A stretch of DNA of 37,925 nt, taken from IMG/VR virus record IMGVR_UViG_3300044678_002266, positions 1 through 37,925 of that record, one strand, 5' to 3'. The notes under the pieces are model-generated. The model saw only the letters and a list, made by a program, of their open reading frames with translations. It searched no databases and was not told the DNA's origin. The DNA is from a virus. The position numbers were made by a program, and so were the translations under genes. Below are positions 24,001 through 31,695 of this stretch, in pieces. How positions within the stretch are numbered: position 1 is the stretch's first letter; each line of letters begins with the position of its first letter.

Positions 24001-26720
24001 GCGACCCGCAGTTGATTAAAGCAATTTACGAGGAAATTGTTGACGCTACGGTTGGCATACTTGTGAAGGTCGGCGTTGATAACGCCGACTTGGTGGCACG
24101 CAGTATGGTTGATGGTTCAATTGGTTGGGTTGCCGATATTGGTGTTGAAACCAATTCGGCACGAGGCATTTTGTTGCCTGCACAACTGTTTGACGACTCA
24201 GCCGAATTGGATGATATTGTCGTCGCCTTGGCTCCTCGGGTGTCTTTGCGTGCCACCGACTCGGTGACAGGTCCAGTTCAAGACTCCACCAGCCCACTGG
24301 TTCAAGCGATTATGCGCACGGATTCCGAAAGTGCCGCTAATGCGGCACGAGCAAAATTGAACGAGTTGCGTGCCCGAGAAGCAGAAATAAATGACACTGG
24401 TGCAGCAATTAGGCAAGAGTTGATTCGGTTGGCTCGTAGCAAGGGTGGCTACAAGGCAACTGCTACGAAGCGAAAGAACGCCGCTGCGTTGGCAAAAGAG
24501 CGTGCTGGAAAAGTGCGTAACACACCCCGTGAAATCATAATTGACGGCAAGCCAGTCACTTTGACTCCCGCTCAAATTGAAAGGCGTTTTGAGAAGTTAA
24601 CGGCAACCGAACAGCGGTTGCGTAACAATATGGAGCGTACGCTGGCTGCCGAACAGACAAACCTGCGAGAAGGCGGATTAACTTTAAGTGGTTCGCAAGC
24701 CAAGTTGGCTGCAAACACAGACCGTTTGCGTGTCTTGTTTGATGAGGCGTTGGCGTTGCACGCTTGGGATACTGGCACAGGAATGATGATACGGGACGAT
24801 ATCGCTGCAGGTATTGACTTGATTGCGTCTATGCCTCCTGAGGGTGTTGCTGGTGATGCGACGAGGGCTTGGCTTGCCAGCGTTCAGCGTGGCGTTGAAG
24901 CCAGCAGCCTAATTAAAAATGAGTCAATTAAGACTGCTTATCAGCGGTTGCACGACTTGGTTAAATATGATGAGTGGAATTTGTCTTTGGCAGATGAGGC
25001 TTTGACTACCGCTCAAACAAAGTTGGAAGATTTAGACGCAGGCAAATTTGGTGCCATTTTGGACACGGTTAAAAACCGTGTCCTTGAAGGTTGGGAACCA
25101 ATTGAAGGTTTAGGTGTTCAAGTCCCCAAAGAGGTGTTGGATGTTTGGAAGCCCAACTTGGAGAAGTTGTTAGCCAAACAGAATCGTGGGCGTATAATGA
25201 AATCAATGGATTACATAAACAAAGTCTTTAAGACCTATGCGATTGGAACCCCAGGGTTTGTTGTTCGCAACCTTTATAGCGCATTGTTTACAAATGGTAT
25301 TGCTGGTGTTGATGCGCAGACAATGTTGGACGGTTATAGGGCTGCGAATTACTACAATAAGTTTGGTCCAGCACGCTGGTTGGATGAGATGGGTGTAACC
25401 AACCCGACTCTGCGTGATGAATATGAAAAGGCTATATTGGCTGTTGAAGCCTCGGGTCGCCGAGGCGACTTCTCTGACTTGGTTGAACCAGTCGTAGGTG
25501 GTACTCGTCGTGAAAAAATTGCTAACGGAGTCTTGAATAACTATTGGACAAAATCGCTTCGTAATGTAAACAGTCGTGTTGAGGATGCGGTGCGTTTGCC
25601 GTTGGCTCTGAAGTCAATTCGCAACGGCGATGATTATGTCACCGCCGCACAGCAGGTGACTCGCTACCACTTTGATTATACAGATTTGTCAAATTTTGAC
25701 GAAAGTGCCCTCAGGTTTATTCCGTTTTGGATTTGGACGACACGCAACATTCCTAACCAGTTGGCAAACCAGTGGATGCGCCCACAGGTGTATTCGTTGT
25801 ATGAGAGCCTGCAGGAGTCGCTGCCTGTTGACGACAGCGTGCTAATGCCTTCTTGGATGAAGGATTATGAGCCTCTCGGGTTTAGCCGTTTCGGGGCAAG
25901 CCCAAACATGATTTTGCGTCCAGACTTGCCACATCAGCGGTTGGAGCGTACGATTCGTGACTTGACCAGCGAACGCATAATTGGTCAAATGTATCCTGTT
26001 CCGAAATTGATTGCGGAAAAAATTGCTAGACGGAATACGGCTTTGGACATTCCTTTTAAGGATGATGCACGAGAGGCGAAGGGGATAGACAAGCCGATTG
26101 CTGAGTTGATAAATATGTTGGGCAATCCATTGAATTTGGCTCCGATGGAGCGCACAGAAACTGGTGCCAACGAGGTTGGCACCACAGATTTTCTGCAGTA
26201 TGCGACGGGAAACATTTTGCCTTTTATTGCTCAACTCCAGGGTTTGGCTGGCGGTAAGTTGGGTGGCAAAACTTCGTATGAGGACCGTCAAGCATCCAAA
26301 ATAGCAACATTTTTGGGTATACCAGTAGACTTTGTTACCGACAAAATTCAGGGTTCGGAAGCGATTGGCAGACAGTTTAATATTGCGGAATACATCAAAG
26401 AACTTAACAGGGTGGGGTATGTTGAGAACAAAGATGTTACCAACAAGCGTGTTAGCGACCTTAAGAAGGCTAACGAGGCTGCGTCAGATAAAGTAAAGAA
26501 TGACCGAATCAATCAGTTGCTTTTGGAGAGATTGCGAATCAAGGACCGATACGGAGAGAAGTCGCCCGAATATAAGGCTCTTACCAAACAGATTAATGAT
26601 GCTAGGAATCCAACTTCACGGCAAAAACAACTTGATGAGAACTATATAATTTTGAGGTACGGTAAAGATTCTCCAGAACACAAACTGTTCATAGCAAAAC
26701 AAAAAAGGAAAAAACCGTAA
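21066..26720 (+). CDS. Giant internal virion / ejection protein
   Basis: This 1,884-aa protein is the longest in the genome, comparable in position and role to T7 gp16-type core proteins. It has coiled-coil segments near residues 700-720 (KIIRRIEELQDNIVKLRDK) and 1,110-1,260, and a conserved-looking region at about 1,380-1,600 including TPGFVVRNLYSALFTNG and RFIPFWIWTTRNIPNQL, a motif recalled from large internal proteins of other phages. No transglycosylase motif was recognised. It starts with GTG. The coding sequence contains outstanding perfect hairpins, including a 12-bp stem at 22551-22577. Confidence 0.75.
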   Translation: MAVVPSPFSKTSGGNQPIPPRPPSPEQTASQRRAKEFLELDKSVDSAIQRVRAQPPERMSEKEKQLVIAEIEKLAKTGKSTAELPEFNRFAKLTGVAKSVASAVIAPFSPKYNQVSDVAAKAFRGVTRVGQSAIKEGVADVRVSQGMDPFQLQDALSFLGAGQFSPAGLIQKGAEKIGVYDSKLDPKLKAALDKQGKAMKDDYKPSFKQFVSQVADSDWKYKNTATAAAVRETNPIVGFASELGVDIVADPTTYITGIGNVKYIGRAGKLALAQRLMTTEKVAQYPQLAGRTQDIIRFGQNAPIPGFKDILKAEGIETGVRVLGNIVKGSERVSKPAGLAVSATWESMMDLATKIRSTEKLSNSPASRSFMIDAGRMTKGAYRVDDATALQQVANWSARQYAKGWTPSFARKYSAEIAKTVDAARAQGLGDDLADLVERANPDNFAGKVIFDSLPTPQQDLVREYLDWQNKIYKETESVYKKFGVDFGTDVADFSFVENYIFHKLSKEAADFIAQNTGKTSRFSKFFDGGLDVADITDLSAPLRFRKYRKGSEFMGEEVKEGTIRELNEIFKRQTGTDIKFFETDIGQIAESYSYSLAKMQGRERYIRRLMDYGDVGAAKLLDKTIPDPVLRAATKTEIDKWLEVRNTVRGSLARGMNDLKQVVRRGINDAQNIVDGNLRKLGTPTTKGTNQLAREKIIRRIEELQDNIVKLRDKAETVGVDRRGEFDTINSGLLQNLQNLKLSLQNGTEELDEILLGLKTTYQAMYPNKTNIPDDIDILADRIMAVKGIPSSREGRAINTQINALRAQLSDLSPSSEEATELGAEIARLKDLDNGFRVASEYRAAQDYAPDNGFLFISGREMAETDEMQIGVKLLRTSANGLPDPNDVMAVRVFGNDELIDTRTTGGVARTFGVFDFGDGLLDQMDLAGIDAAPLRDGLDAVRVGLPIDPELEQAFPEVADLIKLLEGNTAREILPYGDPQLIKAIYEEIVDATVGILVKVGVDNADLVARSMVDGSIGWVADIGVETNSARGILLPAQLFDDSAELDDIVVALAPRVSLRATDSVTGPVQDSTSPLVQAIMRTDSESAANAARAKLNELRAREAEINDTGAAIRQELIRLARSKGGYKATATKRKNAAALAKERAGKVRNTPREIIIDGKPVTLTPAQIERRFEKLTATEQRLRNNMERTLAAEQTNLREGGLTLSGSQAKLAANTDRLRVLFDEALALHAWDTGTGMMIRDDIAAGIDLIASMPPEGVAGDATRAWLASVQRGVEASSLIKNESIKTAYQRLHDLVKYDEWNLSLADEALTTAQTKLEDLDAGKFGAILDTVKNRVLEGWEPIEGLGVQVPKEVLDVWKPNLEKLLAKQNRGRIMKSMDYINKVFKTYAIGTPGFVVRNLYSALFTNGIAGVDAQTMLDGYRAANYYNKFGPARWLDEMGVTNPTLRDEYEKAILAVEASGRRGDFSDLVEPVVGGTRREKIANGVLNNYWTKSLRNVNSRVEDAVRLPLALKSIRNGDDYVTAAQQVTRYHFDYTDLSNFDESALRFIPFWIWTTRNIPNQLANQWMRPQVYSLYESLQESLPVDDSVLMPSWMKDYEPLGFSRFGASPNMILRPDLPHQRLERTIRDLTSERIIGQMYPVPKLIAEKIARRNTALDIPFKDDAREAKGIDKPIAELINMLGNPLNLAPMERTETGANEVGTTDFLQYATGNILPFIAQLQGLAGGKLGGKTSYEDRQASKIATFLGIPVDFVTDKIQGSEAIGRQFNIAEYIKELNRVGYVENKDVTNKRVSDLKKANEAASDKVKNDRINQLLLERLRIKDRYGEKSPEYKALTKQINDARNPTSRQKQLDENYIILRYGKDSPEHKLFIAKQKRKKP
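22551..22577. repeat. Perfect 12-bp hairpin inside a coding sequence
   Basis: Arm TTTGTGGAAAAT pairs with its exact complement across a TAT loop, in frame inside the giant internal-protein gene (encoding FVENYIFHK). It is the longest coding hairpin found and an example of the genome-wide class listed in the findings. Confidence 0.8.
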
Positions 26721-27199
26721 TGGCTGAAAACAAAACAAAGTTTTATAATTGGCAGAAAGCCGCCGCTGGCGATTATGTTAAGTTCCGCAAAGAGTCCCCG
26801 AATATGGTTGCCATCAAAGACTATTTGTGTAAGCGTTGGGGTGGCACCAGTGTCGGAATTCTAAACAAGCGACCCATTCGTGGGGGTTCGTCACCGTCAT
26901 CGCACACCTTCGGTGCTGCGCTGGATTGGCGTTACGGTGATACCGCTGTGCATAGACAGAAGATTGAGAAGGAAGTTATCCCTTGGCTGATTGAGAACTC
27001 GGAGGAGTTGGGCATTCAAGCAATTCACGATTATGTCGGTTCACGCATTTGGATGTCTGTGCGTGTTGGTGGGCAGCGTGGTTGGCGTGCGCAACCTGCA
27101 AAGGATGCAATGGGCGCATCGTGGGCTAAATGGTTGCATATTGAAACAACTAAAGAGTCGTGGAGGAATCGTATCCGTGTTGATGAACGATTCAGTTAA
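26720..27199 (+). CDS. Peptidase M15-like cell-wall hydrolase
   Basis: This 159-aa protein has the M15 signature: SSHTFGAALD (residues 60-69) supplying His62 and Asp69, and WLHIE (138-142) supplying His140, the three expected Zn ligands of D-Ala-D-Ala carboxypeptidase/VanY-type enzymes. It would cut peptide cross-links in peptidoglycan. No signal peptide is seen. It sits next to the internal protein genes rather than with the lysozyme, so it may be virion-borne and act at entry. It starts with a TAATG overlap. Confidence 0.8.
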   Translation: MAENKTKFYNWQKAAAGDYVKFRKESPNMVAIKDYLCKRWGGTSVGILNKRPIRGGSSPSSHTFGAALDWRYGDTAVHRQKIEKEVIPWLIENSEELGIQAIHDYVGSRIWMSVRVGGQRGWRAQPAKDAMGASWAKWLHIETTKESWRNRIRVDERFS

Positions 27200-27284
27200 A
27201 ACCTGTGGCTGTCTGAAGGACAGAACTATTCCCAAGTCTAGGGATGTGTATTGCGCTCAGTTAGACGAGTACGACGAGGATTAG
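27183..27284 (+). CDS. Candidate 33-aa Cys-containing peptide
   Basis: An ATG at 27183, overlapping the peptidase gene by 17 nt, opens a frame with KTCGCLKDRTIP, one more Cys and an acidic end (QLDEYDED). It ends within 4 nt of the convergent early operon's stop. No Shine-Dalgarno is seen; the fit between the two operons is the main support. Confidence 0.4.
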   Translation: MNDSVKTCGCLKDRTIPKSRDVYCAQLDEYDED

Positions 27285-27532
27285 TTTTCTCGTTTTAATG
27301 CTTGTTCTAGTTCGGCAACTATTTTTCCGAACTCACCCAGACATAGGGCGATGGATAGTTTGTCGCCTCGTTTTGCTGCTGCCCAACAGGCAGACATTTC
27401 TTTTGCGTCGGCTTTACTGATTATGAATTCCATAACATAACCTTCGTCGGAATCTTTGATGATTCCTGAGAACCGTGCAGACATTTCTGCTAGGTCGTCT
27501 GGGTCAAACGGGTCGTCGCCTGTGCTGTTCAC
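27281..27532 (-). CDS. Last early-operon protein, unknown
   Basis: A GTG at 27532 overlaps the upstream stop (GTGA) and gives an 83-aa protein: acidic start (STGDDPFDPDDLAEMSARF), then a compact helical and sheet part (FIISKADAKEMSACWAAAKR) and GEFGKIVAELEQALK. It is not recognised. The longer 133-aa reading was rejected because it overlaps the upstream gene by 154 nt. The stop overlaps the late operon's last stop by 3 bases. Confidence 0.55.
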   Translation of the reverse strand: MNSTGDDPFDPDDLAEMSARFSGIIKDSDEGYVMEFIISKADAKEMSACWAAAKRGDKLSIALCLGEFGKIVAELEQALKREN

Positions 27533-27717
27533 AAGTTTTTTTCTCTGTGTTTCTTTAAGGCTACGATACCTAACTTTGCTTGAACCAAGTCGGCGACCCT
27601 TGCCCAAGGTAGCCCGTTTTTTGCTTCGGCTATGATATCGTCCAACATTTCGGAAAATATGTCCAAATCCGCTGTTGAACATTTAGGTTGTGGATTTGTT
27701 TTTTTGGATTTCGTCAT
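27529..27717 (-). CDS. Small early protein, unknown
   Basis: This 62-aa protein has a Lys-rich start (MTKSKKTNPQPK) and a helical part (LDIFSEMLDDIIAEAKNG, LPWARVADLVQAKLG), which could be a small HTH-like fold. It overlaps the upstream gene by 35 nt and the downstream one by 4. Start at 27717 was chosen over a longer frame with no Shine-Dalgarno. Confidence 0.5.
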   Translation of the reverse strand: MTKSKKTNPQPKCSTADLDIFSEMLDDIIAEAKNGLPWARVADLVQAKLGIVALKKHREKNL

Positions 27718-27877
27718 AAATTTTGCTCGCTGTCGCTGATGCCATATCGTCAAATTTGGGGATTATCTGTTGCATAAGACCTACTATTGCTAGAAGTGTA
27801 GCCAGTATGAACTCGTCGTCCACCTTGAGGGGTGTTCCTCCGATGTTGTATTCTTTGCCGTTTTCACCGTATTTCAT
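27683..27877 (-). CDS. Small early protein, unknown
   Basis: This 64-aa protein begins MKYGENGKEYNIGGTPLKVD and has a hydrophobic middle (EFILATLLAIVGLMQQIIPKF) followed by a helical polar tail. It could be membrane-associated. ATGA overlap with the upstream DUF1599-like gene supports it. Confidence 0.55.
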   Translation of the reverse strand: MKYGENGKEYNIGGTPLKVDDEFILATLLAIVGLMQQIIPKFDDMASATASKIYDEIQKNKSTT

Positions 27878-28392
27878 CGGTTGTATTCTTTCGCTTCTAG
27901 GTGCAGATTGAAGGTGTCTGCGTCTAACATTAAGGCAATTACGGCGTAGCCGATGATGTCCTCGTAGGTATCTATTACGGTTTCGTTCCTTACGGCGTTT
28001 GATTCTCGGTGCCTCAGGTTTTCGGCTCGGGCTATCTTGTCACATATCCGTACGGCTACTCCGATGAGTCCGAAGTTGTTTATGTTTTCGTGCCCATAGT
28101 CGTGTTGTTTGCGACACAACAGATTGTAAAGGTCCTCATAGTCTGGTGGGGTTCCTTTGGATTCCAGCACACCTAACGCCAGCAGGGCAGCGTTGCTCAT
28201 GGCTGCGATTGCTAGTGTGGTGTTGTCTGAGCGTGAGCGAACGAAAGCCCCCAAAGAGTTGGAGATGATTTGTAACGCCAACGAGGCTTGTTCCTCGTTC
28301 ATGTCTTTAGACCCCATAGGGCTAAATTGTTTCATTAGTTTCAGTTCTGATAGTGCTTGTGCGCATCCATCATTCCAAGTATTTGGCACCAT
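27874..28392 (-). CDS. DUF1599-like (nucleotide-modification-associated) protein
   Basis: This 172-aa protein has a C-terminal block DYGHENINNFGLIGVAVRI, then CDKIARAENLRHR and a final TYEDIIGYAVIALML, matching the pattern of DUF1599-type phage proteins (K-x-H-D-Y-G, D-K-x-x-R, D-x-x-x-Y). These are associated by genomic context with modified nucleotides, although the activity is unproven. TAGGAG precedes the ATG at 28392. No base-modifying enzymes were recognised nearby. Confidence 0.7.
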   Translation of the reverse strand: MVPNTWNDGCAQALSELKLMKQFSPMGSKDMNEEQASLALQIISNSLGAFVRSRSDNTTLAIAAMSNAALLALGVLESKGTPPDYEDLYNLLCRKQHDYGHENINNFGLIGVAVRICDKIARAENLRHRESNAVRNETVIDTYEDIIGYAVIALMLDADTFNLHLEAKEYNR

Positions 28393-28699
28393 ATTTGCTC
28401 CTAAAGTTGTTGTCCGCAACCAACTGGTTGCGGAGATTTTCTAACGCTTTAGCGGTTTTACGCCAAGCGTGAGACTTTGCTTTTATCCCAATGTTCTCTG
28501 CAGTTTCCTCGTATGTGGAGCGTGCGTAGAACACTTCGTGTAACACTTCCTTGTCTCCGTCACCAAGTCTATCATACGCTGCGGAGACAATGTCAATCAG
28601 TTCCCAATCTGTGTCCAGTTGTGTGTCCGAGAACGGTTGCATCAACCGCTCAAAGAAGTCCTTACCTACGGGAGAGGTGGGTTCATACCTCATCGTCAT
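28370..28699 (-). CDS. Sigma-region-4-like HTH protein
   Basis: This 109-aa protein contains AYDRLGDGDKEVLHEVFYA and STYEETAENIGIKAKSHAW followed by RKTAKALENLRNQL, the layout of sigma-70 region 4 (two helices plus HTH). It lacks other sigma regions. It could steer host RNA polymerase to late promoters, which would suit a phage without its own polymerase; this is inference. It overlaps the upstream gene by 17 nt, with ATG 28693 as the alternative start. Confidence 0.6.
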   Translation of the reverse strand: MTMRYEPTSPVGKDFFERLMQPFSDTQLDTDWELIDIVSAAYDRLGDGDKEVLHEVFYARSTYEETAENIGIKAKSHAWRKTAKALENLRNQLVADNNFRSKYGAKYLE

Positions 28700-29129
28700 A
28701 ATCGGGACTTGTCATCAAGTCCGCCACTTCATTCGGTTCTAACAGGATTCCTTTTGACGGATTTTGTGATTGGCGGGCAAACATTTTATAATCCTCTGGC
28801 TTTATTTGCCGCTGCTCAATGTAGCGGCGTATACGGTCAGTGGATACCATAATGAACGCACCGTCCAATGTGAACACATATACCCACCATTTTGCTTTCG
28901 TAACTTGCAGACCGCTAGGTTTCCATTCGCCTGAACGCCTCGGGTTTTGTTCCATCTCAATTACCATACGCCCGTTGCGATACCTGTCAGTTTTCACCTC
29001 AAAGGAACCTGATTCCATAGAATCCAAGAAATCGGATACAAGTTTCTCTCCCTTGTGTCCGTATGCTAGGTCTGTACGGAAATCAAACTTTCGTGCAGGT
29101 AAGTCAAAGTCTGAGAACTTTTTGCTCAT
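28683..29129 (-). CDS. PD-(D/E)XK-type endonuclease candidate
   Basis: This 148-aa protein has the core SFEVKTDRYRNGRMVIEMEQ, in which E-V-K and the later E resemble the metal-binding E-x-K/D motifs of PD-(D/E)XK nucleases, preceded by a conserved GHKGEKLVSDFL helix. A role in recombination or DNA degradation is plausible next to RusA. AAGGGG precedes the ATG at 29129, which overlaps the RusA stop (TGATG). Confidence 0.6.
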   Translation of the reverse strand: MSKKFSDFDLPARKFDFRTDLAYGHKGEKLVSDFLDSMESGSFEVKTDRYRNGRMVIEMEQNPRRSGEWKPSGLQVTKAKWWVYVFTLDGAFIMVSTDRIRRYIEQRQIKPEDYKMFARQSQNPSKGILLEPNEVADLMTSPDYDDEV

Positions 29130-29500
29130 CACGACCCCTTCTCAGCCACAAGATAGGTGACTTGTTTGTCGTCGTCCCACGCTTTACCGTTAAGACCATC
29201 CATAATTGTTTTAACATAGTTATCAATGTCTCCTCGTAATTTTTGTGGTTCTGATTCGTGTGGAAATACTGTGATTAGGGTTCCGTCCGACCCGAGTAGC
29301 ATCACTACTCCTACTGAGCCAACAAACTTTTTGTTGTCGCCCCACGCTTCGGCTACCAGTGTCTCTGCATCTAATGTGCGTTTGGGGGTGAATACACGCC
29401 CTCGGCGTGTCATTCGTGGGCGACCTTTCGGTACGGGTTTATGCGGTACGAATACCGTAACCCCGTCAAGAAATTGGTCTTGGTTTTTCTTTTTTCGCAT
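29129..29500 (-). CDS. RusA-like Holliday-junction resolvase
   Basis: This 123-aa protein has the RusA layout: N-terminal KPVPKGRPRMTRRGRVFTP, a central strand region, and the catalytic block GDIDNYVKTIMDGLNGKAW followed by DDD. Asp91, Asp93, Asp101 and Asp110/111 are the likely metal ligands. It resolves four-way junctions before packaging. Start ATG 29500 (GGAAG upstream); GTG 29503 is possible. It overlaps the upstream membrane gene by 35 nt. Confidence 0.85.
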   Translation of the reverse strand: MRKKKNQDQFLDGVTVFVPHKPVPKGRPRMTRRGRVFTPKRTLDAETLVAEAWGDNKKFVGSVGVVMLLGSDGTLITVFPHESEPQKLRGDIDNYVKTIMDGLNGKAWDDDKQVTYLVAEKGS

Positions 29501-29702
29501 CACGCTTCCAAACTATGGCGTTAGCCATATTGAGAGTACCATAAACGGCGGAGCCGACTATGAATCCGTACTGTCGTGTGGTTACTGCGAACGCCACCCA
29601 CAGGCATTCGTTACCCCAAGCGATGAGCCATCCGTACCAGTGTTTGCGACCTATCAACCATAAGGCTGATACGCCGATTGCGCTGAGGATGTATGGCATC
29701 AT
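29466..29702 (-). CDS. Small membrane protein, unknown
   Basis: This 78-aa protein has hydrophobic segments (PYILSAIGVSALWLIG; GWLIAWGNECLWVAFAV; GFIVGSAVYGTLNMANAIVW), so two to three membrane helices, and a basic tail (KRDAKKEKPRP). Function is unknown. Its ATG overlaps the primase stop (ATGATG), with no Shine-Dalgarno, suggesting translational coupling. Confidence 0.6.
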   Translation of the reverse strand: MMPYILSAIGVSALWLIGRKHWYGWLIAWGNECLWVAFAVTTRQYGFIVGSAVYGTLNMANAIVWKRDAKKEKPRPIS

Positions 29703-30616
29703 TTGGAGAACACTCTGATTATAAGTTTATCAATCTCTAGGTCGCCGTTAGTCCTCAAATGGTATTTGCCCCAACGGCGGTCTGCGTCCGCCACAAGCAC
29801 CTTGGAGGCGGATGGGGACATACCTGACTTGACACATTCGTACGCAAGTTTGGTGAGGGTGCTGGAGCGGTCACGCTCGGGGAGCGGACCATCTCGCCAT
29901 ATTACTTTGCCGAGCGGAGACAACTCCCTGAGTGCGTCTGCTAGTGACTCGTTGGCACTGAGGTCTATGTGTCGTGGTGGGACAACGGCAACTGCTGGTG
30001 GTCGCCAGTAGCCTGCCAGTGTGGCGATGAGGTGGGCTGGGGTGCGTGTGGCTACGGCACGACCCACGAACTCCTCCAATGGCATCGGGATGTCTGTGTC
30101 ATCCCATACTCGTCGTCGTACGGTGTCGTTGTCGTTGGTGGCGTTCCAATACGGTAGGCGAACATAGTTGCCAAACTGGGATGGTTCCAATGTTTCCTGT
30201 TTCGGGTTCACTTCTCGTGCAGGGTAATCGGCAACCTGATGGGCACATAATAGCATCCGTCGCATATTTGCGGCGGGCACTGGTTCGGCTGCAAAGACCC
30301 AAATGTGGTATCCTTTGGAGCGTGACCGTTCCAAATATGATACAACGCCAGCGGAACGCAACGCTTCTTGGATGCTACGGGCACCCTGCAGGTCATCTAT
30401 GTCTATGTCTGAGCATCCCCATAAACACATCCATTCGCCGTTCTGTTGGAACATCGGGTACACACCGATAGGTGTGACCCCGTTGAGGTGCCCTCTGATG
30501 AGTTGTGTGTCCCACGATGTTTTGACACAACCGCCCTCCTCGGAGCCGTATGCGTCAGACCGCCCCTTAAACAGGGCAGCGAATCGTAGTTCCAGTAACG
30601 AATATGTTTCACTCAT
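29699..30616 (-). CDS. Primase-polymerase (archaeo-eukaryotic primase type)
   Basis: This 305-aa protein has AEP-type motifs: CSDIDIDD with Asp70 and Asp72 (motif I), SKGYHIWVF with His104 (motif II) and GNYVRLPYW around 149-156. The C-terminal ~100 residues are helical and end KLIIRVFSK. It would make primers, and as no DNA polymerase is visible it may hand over to host polymerase. It follows the helicase gene by only a few bases and its Shine-Dalgarno lies in a hairpin loop inside the helicase 3' end. Confidence 0.75.
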   Translation of the reverse strand: MSETYSLLELRFAALFKGRSDAYGSEEGGCVKTSWDTQLIRGHLNGVTPIGVYPMFQQNGEWMCLWGCSDIDIDDLQGARSIQEALRSAGVVSYLERSRSKGYHIWVFAAEPVPAANMRRMLLCAHQVADYPAREVNPKQETLEPSQFGNYVRLPYWNATNDNDTVRRRVWDDTDIPMPLEEFVGRAVATRTPAHLIATLAGYWRPPAVAVVPPRHIDLSANESLADALRELSPLGKVIWRDGPLPERDRSSTLTKLAYECVKSGMSPSASKVLVADADRRWGKYHLRTNGDLEIDKLIIRVFSK

Positions 30617-30619
30617 AAT

Positions 30620-31693
30620 TTACCAATCCTCCAGATTGACCATTTCTAACTTGGGTTGTGGCTCCACTGTAACCGATGTTTCTTGCCCGAATTGGGACGG
30701 GCTGTGACCGTCCTGCAATCGCATTAGGCGACCAGTACCGAACTCAATTTCGTAATCCATATCGTCTAGCAGAACGCTTGCTGGGCGTTTGCATTTGACA
30801 AGGTTCACGGTGAGCGTGTCTTGGTGTATTCGTTGCGACCATTTAAGCGTATCTAACCGCTCCAATAGCCGTTCCGTATTCGTAGCCCTGTCTAGTTTTT
30901 CCTCAATCTCACGAATCTGTGCTTCAATCTCAAACCGTTTACGGCGAACACCGATTATGTGGGTAGCCTGTTGTTCACCGCCGTACGCTCCTGAGGAAAT
31001 CGTTTGGCGTTTACCGTCCGCACCTGAGGTTCGTGACGATTGGTGCAACACAAGTAGTGGAATGTTGTGGCGTTTGCCGAACGCTTTGATTGTGTTCGCT
31101 TTGTCGGGGACGGTTTCACCGCCACCTGTAAGCAAATCCAAATAGTCATAAACGAGTAAGGCTGGCTGCCCCCATAGTTCTTTGACTTCTGCCAATGCCC
31201 GTTCCATATTTGCCAAACTCAATGTTTGGTCAAACACGGCAAGGTTCGGATAGTCCTTCGTTGCCGTGCTTTTGAGTAGGTCAATGGCGGTTGATTTGCC
31301 TGCGGACACTTCTTGTTCCAACATATTTGCGTCCACACCGTGGGTGATGCTGACCAGTTTGATGAGCGTCAGTTGGCGTGGTTCGTCGGGACAGAAGTAG
31401 ATTACGGGCTTGTCTTTGTTCGTGTTCAGAATTTGCAACAGGAACAGCGTTTTGCCTGAGTGACTGTATCCGTTTATGAGACACATTTCTGATGGTGCGA
31501 TGCCTCGCATTTGTGCATCTATCTCAGGGAATCCCAGATAGACACGCTCGTCAGGTGATTGTGCCCAGTGTACGAACTCGTCGGCTGCTCCAACCAAAGG
31601 TTGGAAATATTGGTGGGTGGGCATAAACGAATCAGGGACGGGGTTTTCGCCCCGTCCCAAACTCGCCCAGCGTCCCGAATAGTCGGGAGCCAT
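30620..31693 (-). CDS. DnaB/RecA-like replicative helicase ATPase
   Basis: This 357-aa protein has a RecA-type core: Walker A GYSHSGKT (74-82), Walker B ALLVYDYLDLL with Asp183, and HQSSRTSGADGKRQTISSGA-like sensor loop. It resembles phage DnaB-family helicases without the long N-terminal domain. It should unwind DNA at the fork together with the adjoining primase. The C-terminal region is flexible, ending EMVNLEDW, the coding of which also forms the RBS hairpin of the primase gene. Shine-Dalgarno AGGAAG. Confidence 0.82.
   Translation of the reverse strand: MAPDYSGRWASLGRGENPVPDSFMPTHQYFQPLVGAADEFVHWAQSPDERVYLGFPEIDAQMRGIAPSEMCLINGYSHSGKTLFLLQILNTNKDKPVIYFCPDEPRQLTLIKLVSITHGVDANMLEQEVSAGKSTAIDLLKSTATKDYPNLAVFDQTLSLANMERALAEVKELWGQPALLVYDYLDLLTGGGETVPDKANTIKAFGKRHNIPLLVLHQSSRTSGADGKRQTISSGAYGGEQQATHIIGVRRKRFEIEAQIREIEEKLDRATNTERLLERLDTLKWSQRIHQDTLTVNLVKCKRPASVLLDDMDYEIEFGTGRLMRLQDGHSPSQFGQETSVTVEPQPKLEMVNLEDW
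30624..30638 (-). promoter_or_regulatory. RBS hairpin before the primase gene
   Basis: On the minus strand arms CAAUC and GAUUG enclose UGGAG. It lies within the last codons of the helicase gene, so the hairpin sequence is shared with coding for NLEDW. The primase ATG at 30616 is 7 nt past the stem. Confidence 0.65.
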
Positions 31694-31695
31694 AA

